NCBI GenBank assembly: GCA_023432225.1
Contig: JAEYUW010000029.1
Span: 1 to 64,000 of the forward strand
Source of the DNA: Verrucomicrobiota bacterium
GTDB taxonomy: Bacteria > Verrucomicrobiota > Verrucomicrobiia > Opitutales > Opitutaceae
Reading direction: 5' to 3'
DNA: 64,000 nt
The notes below the pieces were generated by a model. It ran no database searches. It had not been told where the DNA came from and saw only the letters and a list, made by a program, of their open reading frames with translations. Made by a program: the position numbers and the translations under genes. Each line of letters starts with the position of its first letter. Positions within the stretch are counted from its first letter, which is position 1. Shown here one piece after another: positions 17,462 to 25,347 of the stretch.

Positions 17462-18235
17462 TTAGAAACGGAGGGAGGAGCTGACGTGCGAGCCGTGGAC
17501 GGCTTCGTGGCAGCCAGCGGACCAGCAGGTGCCGCGGGAGAGGAAGGAGCCGTGGTCACGGCCACCGATCATGATCTGACCGGTCGAGGTGTTTTGCTGG
17601 AAGTGGCACTGCAAGCAGACGTTCGCGTTGCGGGCCTTCAGCATCTTGTCGTTCACGGAGCCGTGCGGGTTATGGCACACGGTGCAGCCCTCGCGGGACG
17701 CTTCGTGCTCGAACACATACGGGCCACCTTGCGAGGTGTGGCACTTCAGGCAGGACTCGTTCATCGCCGCCAGGTTGGTGCCGCCCTCAGCGACCGCGTC
17801 GCCGGAGTGCGGGTTGTGGCAGTCGGAGCAGCTCATCTTGCCGGAGGCAACCGGGTGCGAATTCGGCAGCGAGAACTCGGCGCGCTTGTCGAGGTGGCAT
17901 TGGTAGCAGGTCTCGGCCGTCGGATTGACGATCGTGCCCACGCCACCGCCCGCCTTGACGTGCAGCGAAGCCGGGCCGTGGCAGCTTTCGCAGCCCACTT
18001 CCTGGCCGTTCTTGCCGTCGGCGATCAGCTTCGCGTGCGTCGCGTCGCTGAAACTATGGGTGGTGTCCTCGTGGCACTGCGAACATTTCGCAGAGCCAAC
18101 GTAGGTCGCGCCCGCAATTTGCGGCGGCGCGACGATCGTGCGGTCAGAGACGACGCACGATACAAGAAGAAGTCCCCAAATGGCGGCTCCTCCGAAGATC
18201 AGTGTGCTTTTTGTCCAGCGCGGGTGAGTGCTCAT
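17462..18235 (-). CDS. MtrA/DmsE-family multihaem cytochrome c, lipobox-containing, eight haem sites
   Basis: A 257-residue periplasmic or outer-membrane cytochrome, the conductor that inserts into the MtrB/PioB-like barrel. Seven CxxCH sites are visible (CSQCH, CESCH, CYQCH, CSDCH, CLKCH, CTVCH, CLQCH), and the last site is CWSAGCH, a CxxxxCH spacing. Shewanella MtrA has ten haems, so this is a shorter octahaem form. The ATG at 18235 gives MSTHPRWTKS with a hydrophobic helix ending LLLVSC, a likely lipobox. First gene of the leftward operon; 288 bp of non-coding DNA lies upstream, presumably holding its promoter. No MtrC/OmcA-type surface cytochrome is found in the window. Confidence 0.87.
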   Translation of the reverse strand: MSTHPRWTKSTLIFGGAAIWGLLLVSCVVSDRTIVAPPQIAGATYVGSAKCSQCHEDTTHSFSDATHAKLIADGKNGQEVGCESCHGPASLHVKAGGGVGTIVNPTAETCYQCHLDKRAEFSLPNSHPVASGKMSCSDCHNPHSGDAVAEGGTNLAAMNESCLKCHTSQGGPYVFEHEASREGCTVCHNPHGSVNDKMLKARNANVCLQCHFQQNTSTGQIMIGGRDHGSFLSRGTCWSAGCHEAVHGSHVSSSLRF

Positions 18236-18523
18236 GGCTGAAGCAGGGTGGTTAGGTTTGGTTTGGGTCTCCCGTTGATGTTCTATTCGCAAAAATTATT
18301 CCGGCAGCGTGACGAGTGTGTCAGATAGCTCCGCTTATGACTCCGCAGGCTTTGCGCACGTGTATGCAGGGGTTGTGTGTCGACTCCCTCCGATGACACG
18401 ACGCGAGCACGCAGTTGGCATAGCACATGGTCTTTTCTGTAGCGGCTCGGTTGTCACCCGATTCAGGATTTTCTGCCGTATCACAAACCACGGCACGCAG
18501 TAGACAAATGATGCGGCGAGGAA

Positions 18524-19264
18524 TCACAATCCGAGAAACTGAATCGCGCAGCCCGCGGCACAGATCGTGCCGCCGGCGACGGCGTGGGAGTAACGCTCGA
18601 ATCGCGGCGCAGCGAGGAGTCGCACGCCTTGGCGCGCGAGCAACACCACTGCGAGCATCGAGCCGATCGTCAGCGCGCTGAACGCCCCGACGACCACCCA
18701 CACATCGCTCCAGCTCCCTTGGGCAGCCGGATACATTACGAGCGGAATCATCGGCTCACACGGGCCGAAGACGAAAATCGTGAACAGAATCCACGGCGTC
18801 AGCTTGAAGCCCTCCGTCTCGCCGTGCGGGTGCGCGTGCGCGCCACCGTGCGAATGCGCGTGCGCGTGCGCCGGACCGCCGTGGGTGTGCGCATGCGCGT
18901 GCGTCTGCGCGCGGAACGCCTTCTTCAAACCCCACGCGCAATAAACGGCGCCGAATGCGATCATCGTCCAGGCCGCGAGATTGCCGCGGATCTCCTCGAT
19001 AAACTGCACGCGCTCCAGCCCGTAACCGAAAATCACGCCGGCGATCGCGAGCACCACCGAGCTGCCCACGTGACCGAGCCCGCACAGCGTCGTCCAAAAG
19101 ATCGTGCGTGCGACGGACCACTTCCGCGCGCGCCCCATCACGATGAACGGCAGATAATGATCCGGCCCGGACAAGGTGTGCAGCACCGCGACGCCCGCCG
19201 TGCTGAGCAACAGCACCGACATCTCGGGTTGACTGAGCACGTGCGCGTGAAACTCCGCGTTCAT
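18524..19264 (-). CDS. Nickel permease-like membrane protein with His-rich loop
   Basis: A 246-residue protein with about six transmembrane helices. The first long helix holds LHTLSGPDHYLPF, a His/Asp motif of the UreH/NiCoT-like nickel transporters. A cytoplasmic loop is extremely rich in His (HAHAHTHGGPAHAHAHSHGG and more), as in metal-handling permeases. The ATG at 19264 overlaps the stop codon of the hydrogenase protease gene (ATGA), so translation is probably coupled. It likely supplies Ni2+ for the hydrogenase active site. Nickel rather than cobalt is inferred from context. Confidence 0.82.
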   Translation of the reverse strand: MNAEFHAHVLSQPEMSVLLLSTAGVAVLHTLSGPDHYLPFIVMGRARKWSVARTIFWTTLCGLGHVGSSVVLAIAGVIFGYGLERVQFIEEIRGNLAAWTMIAFGAVYCAWGLKKAFRAQTHAHAHTHGGPAHAHAHSHGGAHAHPHGETEGFKLTPWILFTIFVFGPCEPMIPLVMYPAAQGSWSDVWVVVGAFSALTIGSMLAVVLLARQGVRLLAAPRFERYSHAVAGGTICAAGCAIQFLGL

Positions 19265-19860
19265 CGGCTCCCCTGCCCTTCCGCCGCCAGCCGTGCAGCC
19301 AGCGCGTGCATCGCGTGCACGACTTCCGGCACCGCCGCCACCACCGCGGGCGACAGATCGGTGCACATCGGTTTCAGCTCTTCCACGGAGATCGTGTAGA
19401 GGTGGATTGCCGGCAACTGCCCAATCAGGGCCGCCGCTGCAAAAAGATCCTTCAACCCGAAATCATGCGCACCCAGCCCACGCGGCAGGTCGCCCACTTG
19501 GCGGGGTTGCAGGAAAGTGATGGTGCCGGCCGGTTGCCCGTCGCGCGTGGCGTCGACCATGACCACGTCGCGCATGCCTTCGAGCTCGAGCAACAGGTTC
19601 ACGCCGCCCGTGCCGCCATCGAGCGTGCGCACGCCGAACAGCGACGGCTGCGACTCGAGAGCCTGAACGACGTGGATGCCGACGCCTTCGTCCCCCATGA
19701 GCCAGTTGCCCACGCCGAGGAGCAGAACGGTCGGCGCGGGCTGCGGCGCGTGGAGTAGCGCAGGCGTCCCGCCTGCCTCCAGCGCAATTGCGGGCGAGAC
19801 GCCTGCGCTACGCGACGCGAGCGCGGTGCCCGTGAGGTCGTTGTCGTGCGTGGAAATCAT
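19261..19860 (-). CDS. hyaD: Hydrogenase maturation protease (HyaD/HupD family)
   Basis: A 199-residue endopeptidase that trims the C-terminus of the large subunit after nickel insertion. The family block LLLGVGNWLMGDEGVG has the nickel-sensing acid, and DATRDGQPAG and GAHDFGLKDLF follow. Family members begin within a few residues of the GVGN block. Here about 44 residues precede it, and residues 17-35 (around SAGVSPAIALEAGGTPALL) are a translated REP palindrome (19755-19811). The only good start is the ATG at 19860, so the repeat seems to have inserted in frame within the N-terminus. An alternative is an unrecognised internal start. It overlaps the nickel-permease gene by 4 bp. Confidence 0.9.
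   Translation of the reverse strand: MISTHDNDLTGTALASRSAGVSPAIALEAGGTPALLHAPQPAPTVLLLGVGNWLMGDEGVGIHVVQALESQPSLFGVRTLDGGTGGVNLLLELEGMRDVVMVDATRDGQPAGTITFLQPRQVGDLPRGLGAHDFGLKDLFAAAALIGQLPAIHLYTISVEELKPMCTDLSPAVVAAVPEVVHAMHALAARLAAEGQGSR
19755..19811. repeat. REP pair, GTAGCGCAGGCG type, inside hyaD
   Basis: Inverted pair framed by GTAG and CTAC, close in sequence to the copy at 13197-13260. It lies wholly within the coding region and keeps the frame open. Confidence 0.85.
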
Positions 19861-19878
19861 GGCACCATCAGCTCTTCA

Positions 19879-19947
19879 GGTAGGGCGCACCGGCCCGGTG
19901 CGCCGCGAACGCCGCGCGCTCGGCGGAGCGGGCCGCTCCGCCCTACC
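19879..19947. repeat. REP pair, GGTAGGGCG type
   Basis: Two perfect palindromes, GGCGCACCGG-C-CCGGTGCGCC and GGCGGAGCGG-G-CCGCTCCGCC, are framed by GGTAG at the left and CTACC at the right. It fills most of the 126-bp gap between the cytochrome b and protease genes, and could act as an mRNA stem-loop. Confidence 0.85.
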
Positions 19948-19986
19948 TTCTTGTCGTCGCGTCGATCGTAGCGTGGGCTCATCGGT

Positions 19987-20739
19987 TCAGACGACCGGCC
20001 GTTCGTTGGCTTCCGCCGCAGTCTGTCGCCGCGGCAGGCCGGAGATGCCCGTCGCGTGCTCCGCCTGAGCTTTGCCTTTTTCCATGAACTTCCAGCCGCC
20101 GATGATGGACGTCAGCACGCCGTGGCCTTCCACGTAGTCGTGATACATCACGAGGTAAACGTGGATGAACACGAACACGCCGAACAGCCACGTCACGGCG
20201 TAGTGGAACACGCGCAGGTTCTGCTCGCTGCCGAACAGCGGCACGACCCACGCGAAGAGCTGCGGGAACCAGTGGTCGCTCATCGGCGCGTAGAGCGCGA
20301 AGCCCGACGCGACCTGGAACAACGTGAGCAGTCCCGTGCCGGTGTAGGTGAAGTAGGCGACGGAGTTGTGCCCGAGGTTGCGCATCGGCTTGTAGCGCGA
20401 CTGGAGGACGTCGACCGTCATGACGTCCACGACCTGCTTCATCTGCCCTTTCGAAAGTGGGAAGAAGTTGCGCCAGTTCGCGTATTTGTTGCCGACGAGC
20501 GACCAGTAGAGCCGGAACATGAAGTTCCCCAAAAACACGTAGGCGGTCACGAAGTGCACAAGGCGCAGCTTGCCGAACCAGAAGTTCTCCACCGCCTCGC
20601 CCGAGTTCATGAACGCGGGCGGATGTGCGATGAAGTAACCGGTCGTGCATAGCGTGACGATGCAGAGCGCATTGATCCAATGGAACCAACGCACCGGCTG
20701 CTGCCACACGTAGACGCGTTGATAATCGTGTGAGGGCAT
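19987..20739 (-). CDS. hyaC: [NiFe]-hydrogenase b-type cytochrome subunit
   Basis: A 250-residue dihaem membrane anchor that carries electrons from the hydrogenase small subunit to the quinone pool. The haem-ligand segments are VRWFHWINALCI (helix 1), KLRLVHFVTAYVFLGN (helix 2), a third helix region, and FHYAVTWLFGVFVFIHVYLVMYHD (helix 4). This is the standard HyaC/HupC layout, and the length is normal. The start at 20739 has a GGAGG ribosome site just upstream. It lies 13 bp after the large-subunit gene. Confidence 0.93.
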   Translation of the reverse strand: MPSHDYQRVYVWQQPVRWFHWINALCIVTLCTTGYFIAHPPAFMNSGEAVENFWFGKLRLVHFVTAYVFLGNFMFRLYWSLVGNKYANWRNFFPLSKGQMKQVVDVMTVDVLQSRYKPMRNLGHNSVAYFTYTGTGLLTLFQVASGFALYAPMSDHWFPQLFAWVVPLFGSEQNLRVFHYAVTWLFGVFVFIHVYLVMYHDYVEGHGVLTSIIGGWKFMEKGKAQAEHATGISGLPRRQTAAEANERPVV

Positions 20740-20752
20740 GGGAGCCTCCGGG

Positions 20753-22480
20753 TTACTTCACCAGCAACTCGTGACGCGCGATCTCCTTCTTGTCCTCGTA
20801 AAGATGGACAGCGCAGGCGAGACACGGGTCGAACGAGTGAATGGTGCGGATGATTTCGAGCGGCTGGTGCGGATCGTGCACGGGCGTGCCGATCAGCGAT
20901 GCCTCGTAGGCGGAGCGCTGGCCCTTGCCGTCGCGCGGCGAGGCGTTCCAGGTGCTCGGAACCACCAGCTGGTAGTTCGCGATCTTCTGGTCGCCGATGA
21001 CGATCCAGTGCGCGAGCGCGCCGCGCGGCGCCTCGGTGCAGCCGACGCCCTTGGCAACCTTCGGCCACGTGCTCGGCTCCCACTTCTCGCGCGTGAAGGT
21101 GCGGCTGTCACCGGCCTTGATGTTCGCGAGGAGCGTGTCGAAGAACTCGAGGCCCCACTTCGCCGCGAGTTGCGATTCGATCGCGCGCGCCGCGGTGCGG
21201 CCGAGCGTCGAGAACAGCACGGACGGCGGCGCCTTCAACGCGCCGAGCGCGTCGGTGACGGCGCCCTTGATGTCGTCGTTGCCCGCGGCGTAGCCGACGA
21301 GCATGCGCGAAAGCGGGCCCACTTCCATCGCGTGCCCCTTCCAGCGCGGCGTCTTCAGCCACGAATACTTTTTGTCGACGTCGAGGTGCTCGTAAGGCGG
21401 CTTGGGGCCGGAATACTTCAGGTTCGTCTCGCCGTCCCACGGATGGCGTCCGCCGGCGGCCGAGCCGTCGGAGTATTCATACCACGCGCGATCGATGAAC
21501 TCCTTGATCTCATCCTGGTCGTTCTTCGGGTCGACGGGGTGAACTTCGTTCAGGTTGCGACCGAGAATGGCGCCGCGCGGGAACTTGAAGCTCTTGACGT
21601 CGGCAAAACCGTTCGTCGGCAGGTCGCCGTAAACGAGGTAGTTTTCCAACCCGCCACCGATGCTCGCCCAGTCAAGATAGAACGGCGCGACCGCGAGCAC
21701 GTCGGGAATGTAGACTTGCTCAACGAACTCCTTCGCGCGCTGCAGCGTCTGGCCGACGAAGGCGAGGCGCTCCGCGTTGATGGCGTTGGCCTCGTCGATG
21801 TTGATCGCGCACGGCACGCCGCCCACGAGGTAATTCGGGTGCGGGTTCTTGCCGCCGAAGATCGTGTGGATCTTCACGATTTCCTTCTGCCACTCGAGCG
21901 CTTCGAGATAGTGGCCGACCGCCATGAGGTTCGCCTCGGGCGGAAGCTTGAACGCCGGATGGCCCCAGTAGCCGTTGGCGAAGATGCCGAGTTGGCCGCT
22001 CTCGACGAATTTCGTGAGGCGCTTCTGCAGCTCGACGTAGTAATTCGGCGAGCTCTTCGGATACTTGGACAGCTTCTGCGCGAGCGCCGAGGTGGCGACC
22101 GGATCGGCCTTCAACGCGCTGACGATATCGACCCAATCCAACGCATGCAGGTGGTAGAAATGCACCACGTGGTCATGCATGTATTGCGTGCAGAACATGA
22201 TGTTTCGGATCAGTTCCGCATTCGCGGGAACGTGGATGCCGAGCGCATCCTCGACCGAACGCACCGACGCCAGCGCGTGCACCGTCGTGCACACGCCGCA
22301 GACGCGTTCGCAGAACGCCCAGGCATCGCGCGGGTCGCGACCACGGAGAATGATCTCCAGGCCGCGCACCATCGTGCCGGCGCTCCAGGCATCGACGATC
22401 TTGCCGTCTTTCACTTCCGCTTCGATGCGGAGGTGGCCTTCGATGCGGGTGACAGGATCAACAACAATTCTTTCGCTCAT
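20753..22480 (-). CDS. hyaB: Group 1 [NiFe]-hydrogenase large subunit
   Basis: A 575-residue catalytic subunit that binds the Ni-Fe(CN)2CO centre and oxidises H2. The N-terminal L1 motif is RVCGVCTTVHA with Cys61 and Cys64. The C-terminal L2 motif is DPCLACAVH with Cys553, Cys556 and His559. The last 16 residues after His559 (LYEDKKEIARHELLVK) are the peptide removed by the HyaD-type protease. VVDPVTRIEGHLRIE is the family opening. The ATG at 22480 has a clear GGAGGAG ribosome site. It lies 18 bp after the small-subunit gene; the two form the membrane-bound periplasmic enzyme. Confidence 0.97.
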   Translation of the reverse strand: MSERIVVDPVTRIEGHLRIEAEVKDGKIVDAWSAGTMVRGLEIILRGRDPRDAWAFCERVCGVCTTVHALASVRSVEDALGIHVPANAELIRNIMFCTQYMHDHVVHFYHLHALDWVDIVSALKADPVATSALAQKLSKYPKSSPNYYVELQKRLTKFVESGQLGIFANGYWGHPAFKLPPEANLMAVGHYLEALEWQKEIVKIHTIFGGKNPHPNYLVGGVPCAINIDEANAINAERLAFVGQTLQRAKEFVEQVYIPDVLAVAPFYLDWASIGGGLENYLVYGDLPTNGFADVKSFKFPRGAILGRNLNEVHPVDPKNDQDEIKEFIDRAWYEYSDGSAAGGRHPWDGETNLKYSGPKPPYEHLDVDKKYSWLKTPRWKGHAMEVGPLSRMLVGYAAGNDDIKGAVTDALGALKAPPSVLFSTLGRTAARAIESQLAAKWGLEFFDTLLANIKAGDSRTFTREKWEPSTWPKVAKGVGCTEAPRGALAHWIVIGDQKIANYQLVVPSTWNASPRDGKGQRSAYEASLIGTPVHDPHQPLEIIRTIHSFDPCLACAVHLYEDKKEIARHELLVK

Positions 22481-22498
22481 GGTGTGGCTCCTCCGGGG

Positions 22499-23653
22499 TT
22501 AGGATTTGGACTCCGGGTTGTCCCTCTCGGCCTGCTCGGCGTTCTCGCCGGCGTGTTCGCCGATTTCGTGGCGCTTACGGATGTTCGTCATCACGGCGTG
22601 GACGGCCGCGCCGCCCGCCGAAGCCGCGAGCGCGGCGATGCCGAGTTTGTCGGCGGTCTGCTCGATGCCGAAGCCCGGGAAGGCCGGCACGCGTTGGTAG
22701 AAGGGCCCGTTGTCCCAGAAGTTCGCCTCGGAACAACCAATGCACGGATGGCCCGATTGAATCGGGAAACTGACGCCGCCGTTCCAGCGAATCGTGCCGC
22801 AGGCGTTGTAGGTCGACGGACCGCGGCAACCGACCTTGTAGAGGCAGTAACCCTTGCGCGCGTTCTCGTCGTCGAAGCTCTCGACGAAGAGGCCGGCGTC
22901 GTAATTCGGGCGGCGATAACACGTGTCGTGCACGCGGCGCGAATAGAACGCCTTCGGACGGCCCATGCTGTCGAGCTGCGGAATGCGATCGAAAGTCAGC
23001 AAGTGCACGAGCACACCGGCCATGACTTCCGCGATCGGCGGGCAGCCTTGCACGTTCACGATCGGCTTTCCGCCGATGATCTTGTGGATCGGTTGCGCCG
23101 AGGTCGGATTCGGTTTCGCGGCCTGCACACAGCCGGAGCACGCACAGTTGCCCCACGCGACGACGGCCTTGGCATCCTTCGCGACTTCCTCGGCGATCTG
23201 CAGCGCGGTCTTGCCGCCGATGCAGCAATACACGCCGTCTTCCGCCGTCGGGACCGAGCCTTCGATGCAGAGCAGATACTCGCCCTTGTAATTCTTGATC
23301 GTGTCCTGGAGCGATTTTTCCGCCTGGTGGCCGGACGCCGCCATCAGCGTCTCCGAGTAATCGAGCGAGACCTTATCGAGCAAAATATCCGCAACGATCG
23401 GGTGCGAGCTACGGATGAACGACTCGCTGCAGCACGTGCACTCCTGAAAATGGAGCCAAACCACCGGCATGCGCTTCTTCGTTTCCAGCGCTTTCGTCAT
23501 CTGCGCCACGCCGGTTTGTTCCAGCCCGATACAGGCGCCCATCCAGGCGCAGAACTGCAGAAAGTCACGCCGGCTCACGCCGCGCGACAACATGTGTTCG
23601 TAGATCGTCTCGTCCTTCTTGGTTAGGGGATTCGCTGCCGATTCGATGTCCAT
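22499..23653 (-). CDS. hyaA: Group 1 [NiFe]-hydrogenase small subunit, O2-tolerant (1d-like) type
   Basis: A 384-residue Fe-S subunit exported by Tat (SRRDFLQF, Arg28-Arg29). Proximal-cluster ligands are in ECTCCSES (Cys72, Cys74, Cys75), GNCACSGC and QGCPP. The extra cysteines of O2-tolerant hydrogenases, which build a [4Fe-3S] cluster, correspond to Cys74 and to the last Cys of GNCACSGC. The middle Cys of CACSGC is a further one where E. coli HyaA has CASWGC. Medial and distal cluster ligands are in VHDTCYRR, GYCLYKVGC and HPCIGCSE. A C-terminal hydrophobic helix (KLGIAALAASAGGAAVHAVM) anchors it to the membrane. The ATG at 23653 was preferred over upstream in-frame codons that fall before any Tat signal. 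First gene of the hya operon, divergent from hypA. Confidence 0.96.
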   Translation of the reverse strand: MDIESAANPLTKKDETIYEHMLSRGVSRRDFLQFCAWMGACIGLEQTGVAQMTKALETKKRMPVVWLHFQECTCCSESFIRSSHPIVADILLDKVSLDYSETLMAASGHQAEKSLQDTIKNYKGEYLLCIEGSVPTAEDGVYCCIGGKTALQIAEEVAKDAKAVVAWGNCACSGCVQAAKPNPTSAQPIHKIIGGKPIVNVQGCPPIAEVMAGVLVHLLTFDRIPQLDSMGRPKAFYSRRVHDTCYRRPNYDAGLFVESFDDENARKGYCLYKVGCRGPSTYNACGTIRWNGGVSFPIQSGHPCIGCSEANFWDNGPFYQRVPAFPGFGIEQTADKLGIAALAASAGGAAVHAVMTNIRKRHEIGEHAGENAEQAERDNPESKS

Positions 23654-23865
23654 GGTTGCGTGCGGCGCGCTCGGCGTGGGTCGGGAAACGTCGCGTTGGG
23701 GGTTTGGTAACAGAAACAATAAGGGACCGTGCTTCCTGACTGCGTCGCCAGAGTAGCGGAGAGCGCGCATTACGAATATGCACCGTTTGGCAAACCGTGC
23801 GCAGTCGTTGGCGAAAATTCGCTCTCCGCTCGACGCCGCCCCCGCGCGGTGCAAAGCCTTTCGCC

Positions 23866-24249
23866 ATGCACGAGGTCGGCATCATCGAGTCCGCGCTCGA
23901 AGTGATTCGCCGCGAAGCGCGCAACCACCGGGCGTCGCGCGTCACGCGCGTCGTCATGCGCATCGGCGCCATCTCCGGCGTCGACATCGACGCGCTCCGC
24001 TTCGGCTTCGAAGCCTGCACGCCCGGCTCCATCGCCGCCGGTGCCGAACTCGAGATCGAAGCCGTCCCCGCCCGCGCCCACTGCAAAAATTGCGCCGAGG
24101 ACTTCACCATCGAGAGCGGCTTCATCTTCCAATGCCCGCGCTGCGCCGCGTTCTCCGGCGACGTCCGCTCCGGCCGCGAACTCGACCTCGCGCGCCTCGA
24201 ATTCGCCATCGATTCCGACACTCCCACCCCTTCCGACCATGTCCGCTGA
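23866..24249 (+). CDS. hypA: Hydrogenase nickel-incorporation protein HypA
   Basis: A 127-residue nickel chaperone that works with HypB to load Ni into the hydrogenase large subunit. The start MHEVGI is diagnostic: His2 and Glu3 bind nickel. The zinc-binding loop has two CxxC pairs, CKNC and CPRC. The ATG at 23866 was chosen for the MHE start. First gene of the hypABFCD set, divergent from hyaA across 212 bp. Its last 11 bp overlap hypB. Confidence 0.96.
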   Translation: MHEVGIIESALEVIRREARNHRASRVTRVVMRIGAISGVDIDALRFGFEACTPGSIAAGAELEIEAVPARAHCKNCAEDFTIESGFIFQCPRCAAFSGDVRSGRELDLARLEFAIDSDTPTPSDHVR

Positions 24250-25042
24250 AAATCCCGCCATTGCTGACGACGGCATCCGCATCAATCCGCTGAACGGAGC
24301 CGCCGCCTCCCCCACCCGTTCGCTCTCCGCCCCGCTCTCGGCCGAGATCAGCGCCGCGCTCCAAGCCAGTCCCAAAGGCGAAGTCCAGGTCCGCTCGCTC
24401 GACCTGAGTATCCCGTTGCTGGAGAAAAACGACATCCTCGCCGAACGAAACCGCGGCTACTTCCTCGGCCGCGGACTTCTCGCGCTCAACCTCGTCTCCT
24501 CGCCCGGCGCCGGCAAGACGACGCTCCTCGAGCGCACGCTCGACGAATTCGGCCGCGACGTCCGCTGCGCCGTGCTCGTCGGCGATCTCGAAACCGACAA
24601 CGATGGCCGCCGCCTCAACCGCCCGCACGCCTCCGTCGCGCAAATCACCACCGGCACCGTCTGCCACCTCGACGCCGGCATGATCGCCCGCGGCGTCGAA
24701 GCGCTCGACCTCACCGGCGCAAAAGTCCTCTTCATCGAAAACGTCGGCAATCTCGTCTGCCCCGCCTCCTTCGACCTCGGCGAACAGCTCCGCGTCGTCC
24801 TTCTCTCCACCACCGAAGGCGAGGAGAAGCCGCTGAAATATCCGCCCATCTTCAAATCCGCGCATCTCGTGCTCCTCACGAAGGTCGACGTCGCTGACGC
24901 GCTCGGCTTCAACCGCGCGCTCGCGATCGAAAACATCCGTAAAATCGCCCCGCAGGCGCAGATCATCGAAATCTCCTCCCGCACCGGCGAAGGCCTCGCG
25001 CAATGGTATGACTACCTGCGCGCCCGCCTGCCGAAACAGTAG
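24239..25042 (+). CDS. hypB: Hydrogenase nickel-incorporation GTPase HypB
   Basis: A 267-residue SIMIBI GTPase that powers nickel delivery with HypA. The P-loop is SSPGAGKTTLLE. The metal-binding segment GTVCHLDAGM and the switch region ENVGNLVCPASFDLGE are standard. The G4 motif is LLTKVDVAD. The N-terminus (about 45 residues) has no His-rich nickel store, so a separate permease with a His-rich loop may compensate. The ATG at 24239 overlaps hypA by 11 bp. Its TAG stop codon (25040-25042) is part of the GTAG foot of a REP palindrome. Confidence 0.96.
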   Translation: MSAENPAIADDGIRINPLNGAAASPTRSLSAPLSAEISAALQASPKGEVQVRSLDLSIPLLEKNDILAERNRGYFLGRGLLALNLVSSPGAGKTTLLERTLDEFGRDVRCAVLVGDLETDNDGRRLNRPHASVAQITTGTVCHLDAGMIARGVEALDLTGAKVLFIENVGNLVCPASFDLGEQLRVVLLSTTEGEEKPLKYPPIFKSAHLVLLTKVDVADALGFNRALAIENIRKIAPQAQIIEISSRTGEGLAQWYDYLRARLPKQ

Positions 25043-25066
25043 GGCCGGTTTTCAACCGGCCCCCCC
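25039..25066. repeat. Single REP, GTAGGGCCGG type
   Basis: GTAGGGCCGGTTTTCAACCG plus GCCC: an 8-bp stem with a short loop, footed by GTAG. It supplies the hypB stop codon. A longer related pair follows pyrC at 61383-61475. Confidence 0.75.
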
Positions 25067-25117
25067 AAAGCCCCCGCCGCGTCCATCCCCTTCGTCCTCC
25101 CATGCTCTCTCCCCTAC

Positions 25118-25220
25118 CTGTCATTGCGAGGAGTGAAACGACGAAGCTACCGACCGCCAGCGACAGCATGACATCCATCTGGATCGCCACGGCGCGCTTC
25201 GCGCACCTCGCGATGACAGA
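25118..25220. repeat. GTCATTGCGAGG inverted-repeat element
   Basis: Starts CTGTCATTGCGAGGAGTGAA and ends with CCTCGCGATGACAG, its approximate inverse. The middle holds GGATCGCCACG. The same family recurs at 31901-31984. Similar CATTGCGAGG elements are widespread in bacterial genomes. Confidence 0.7.
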
Positions 25221-25247
25221 ATTGAACCGCCCGCTTCCACGCTCCGA

Positions 25248-25324
25248 GGTGGAACGCGTTGCCCCCAACGCGTTCAAGCAGCCGCGCCCGCGAGAAGCGC
25301 GTTGAGGTCAACGCGCTCCACCTT
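25248..25324. repeat. GGTGGAACGCGTT palindrome family, paired copy
   Basis: A left palindrome AGGTGGAACGCGTTGCCCCC and a right palindrome centred on GCGTTGAGGTCAACGCGC, with outer ends AGGTGGA and TCCACCT. It ends 24 bp before the hypF start. Confidence 0.8.
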
Positions 25325-25347
25325 CGCTGCGAACCCCATCGCTCCCC

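Larger units (their letters stand above)
25043..25347. other. hypB-hypF gap filled with repeats
   Basis: Of 305 bp, most belongs to three unrelated palindromic repeats (a GTAG REP, a GTCATTGCGAGG element and a GGTGGAACGCGTT pair). I see no gene. hypF could be transcribed from hypA through this gap or have its own promoter. Confidence 0.6.

Noticed and set aside
13359..18235. Dissimilatory nitrate/nitrite or tetrathionate reductase operon
   Set aside because: No molybdenum subunit or nitrite-reductase catalytic motif is present, and the porin argues for trans-outer-membrane transfer.
17462..18292. MtrA-like protein starting at 18292
   Set aside because: The extra 19 residues are polar and would precede the signal peptide; the ATG at 18235 gives a proper lipoprotein signal.
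23788..23800. Sigma-54 promoter for hyp genes (TGGCAA...TGC)
   Set aside because: GG-to-GC spacing is 10 instead of the required 12.
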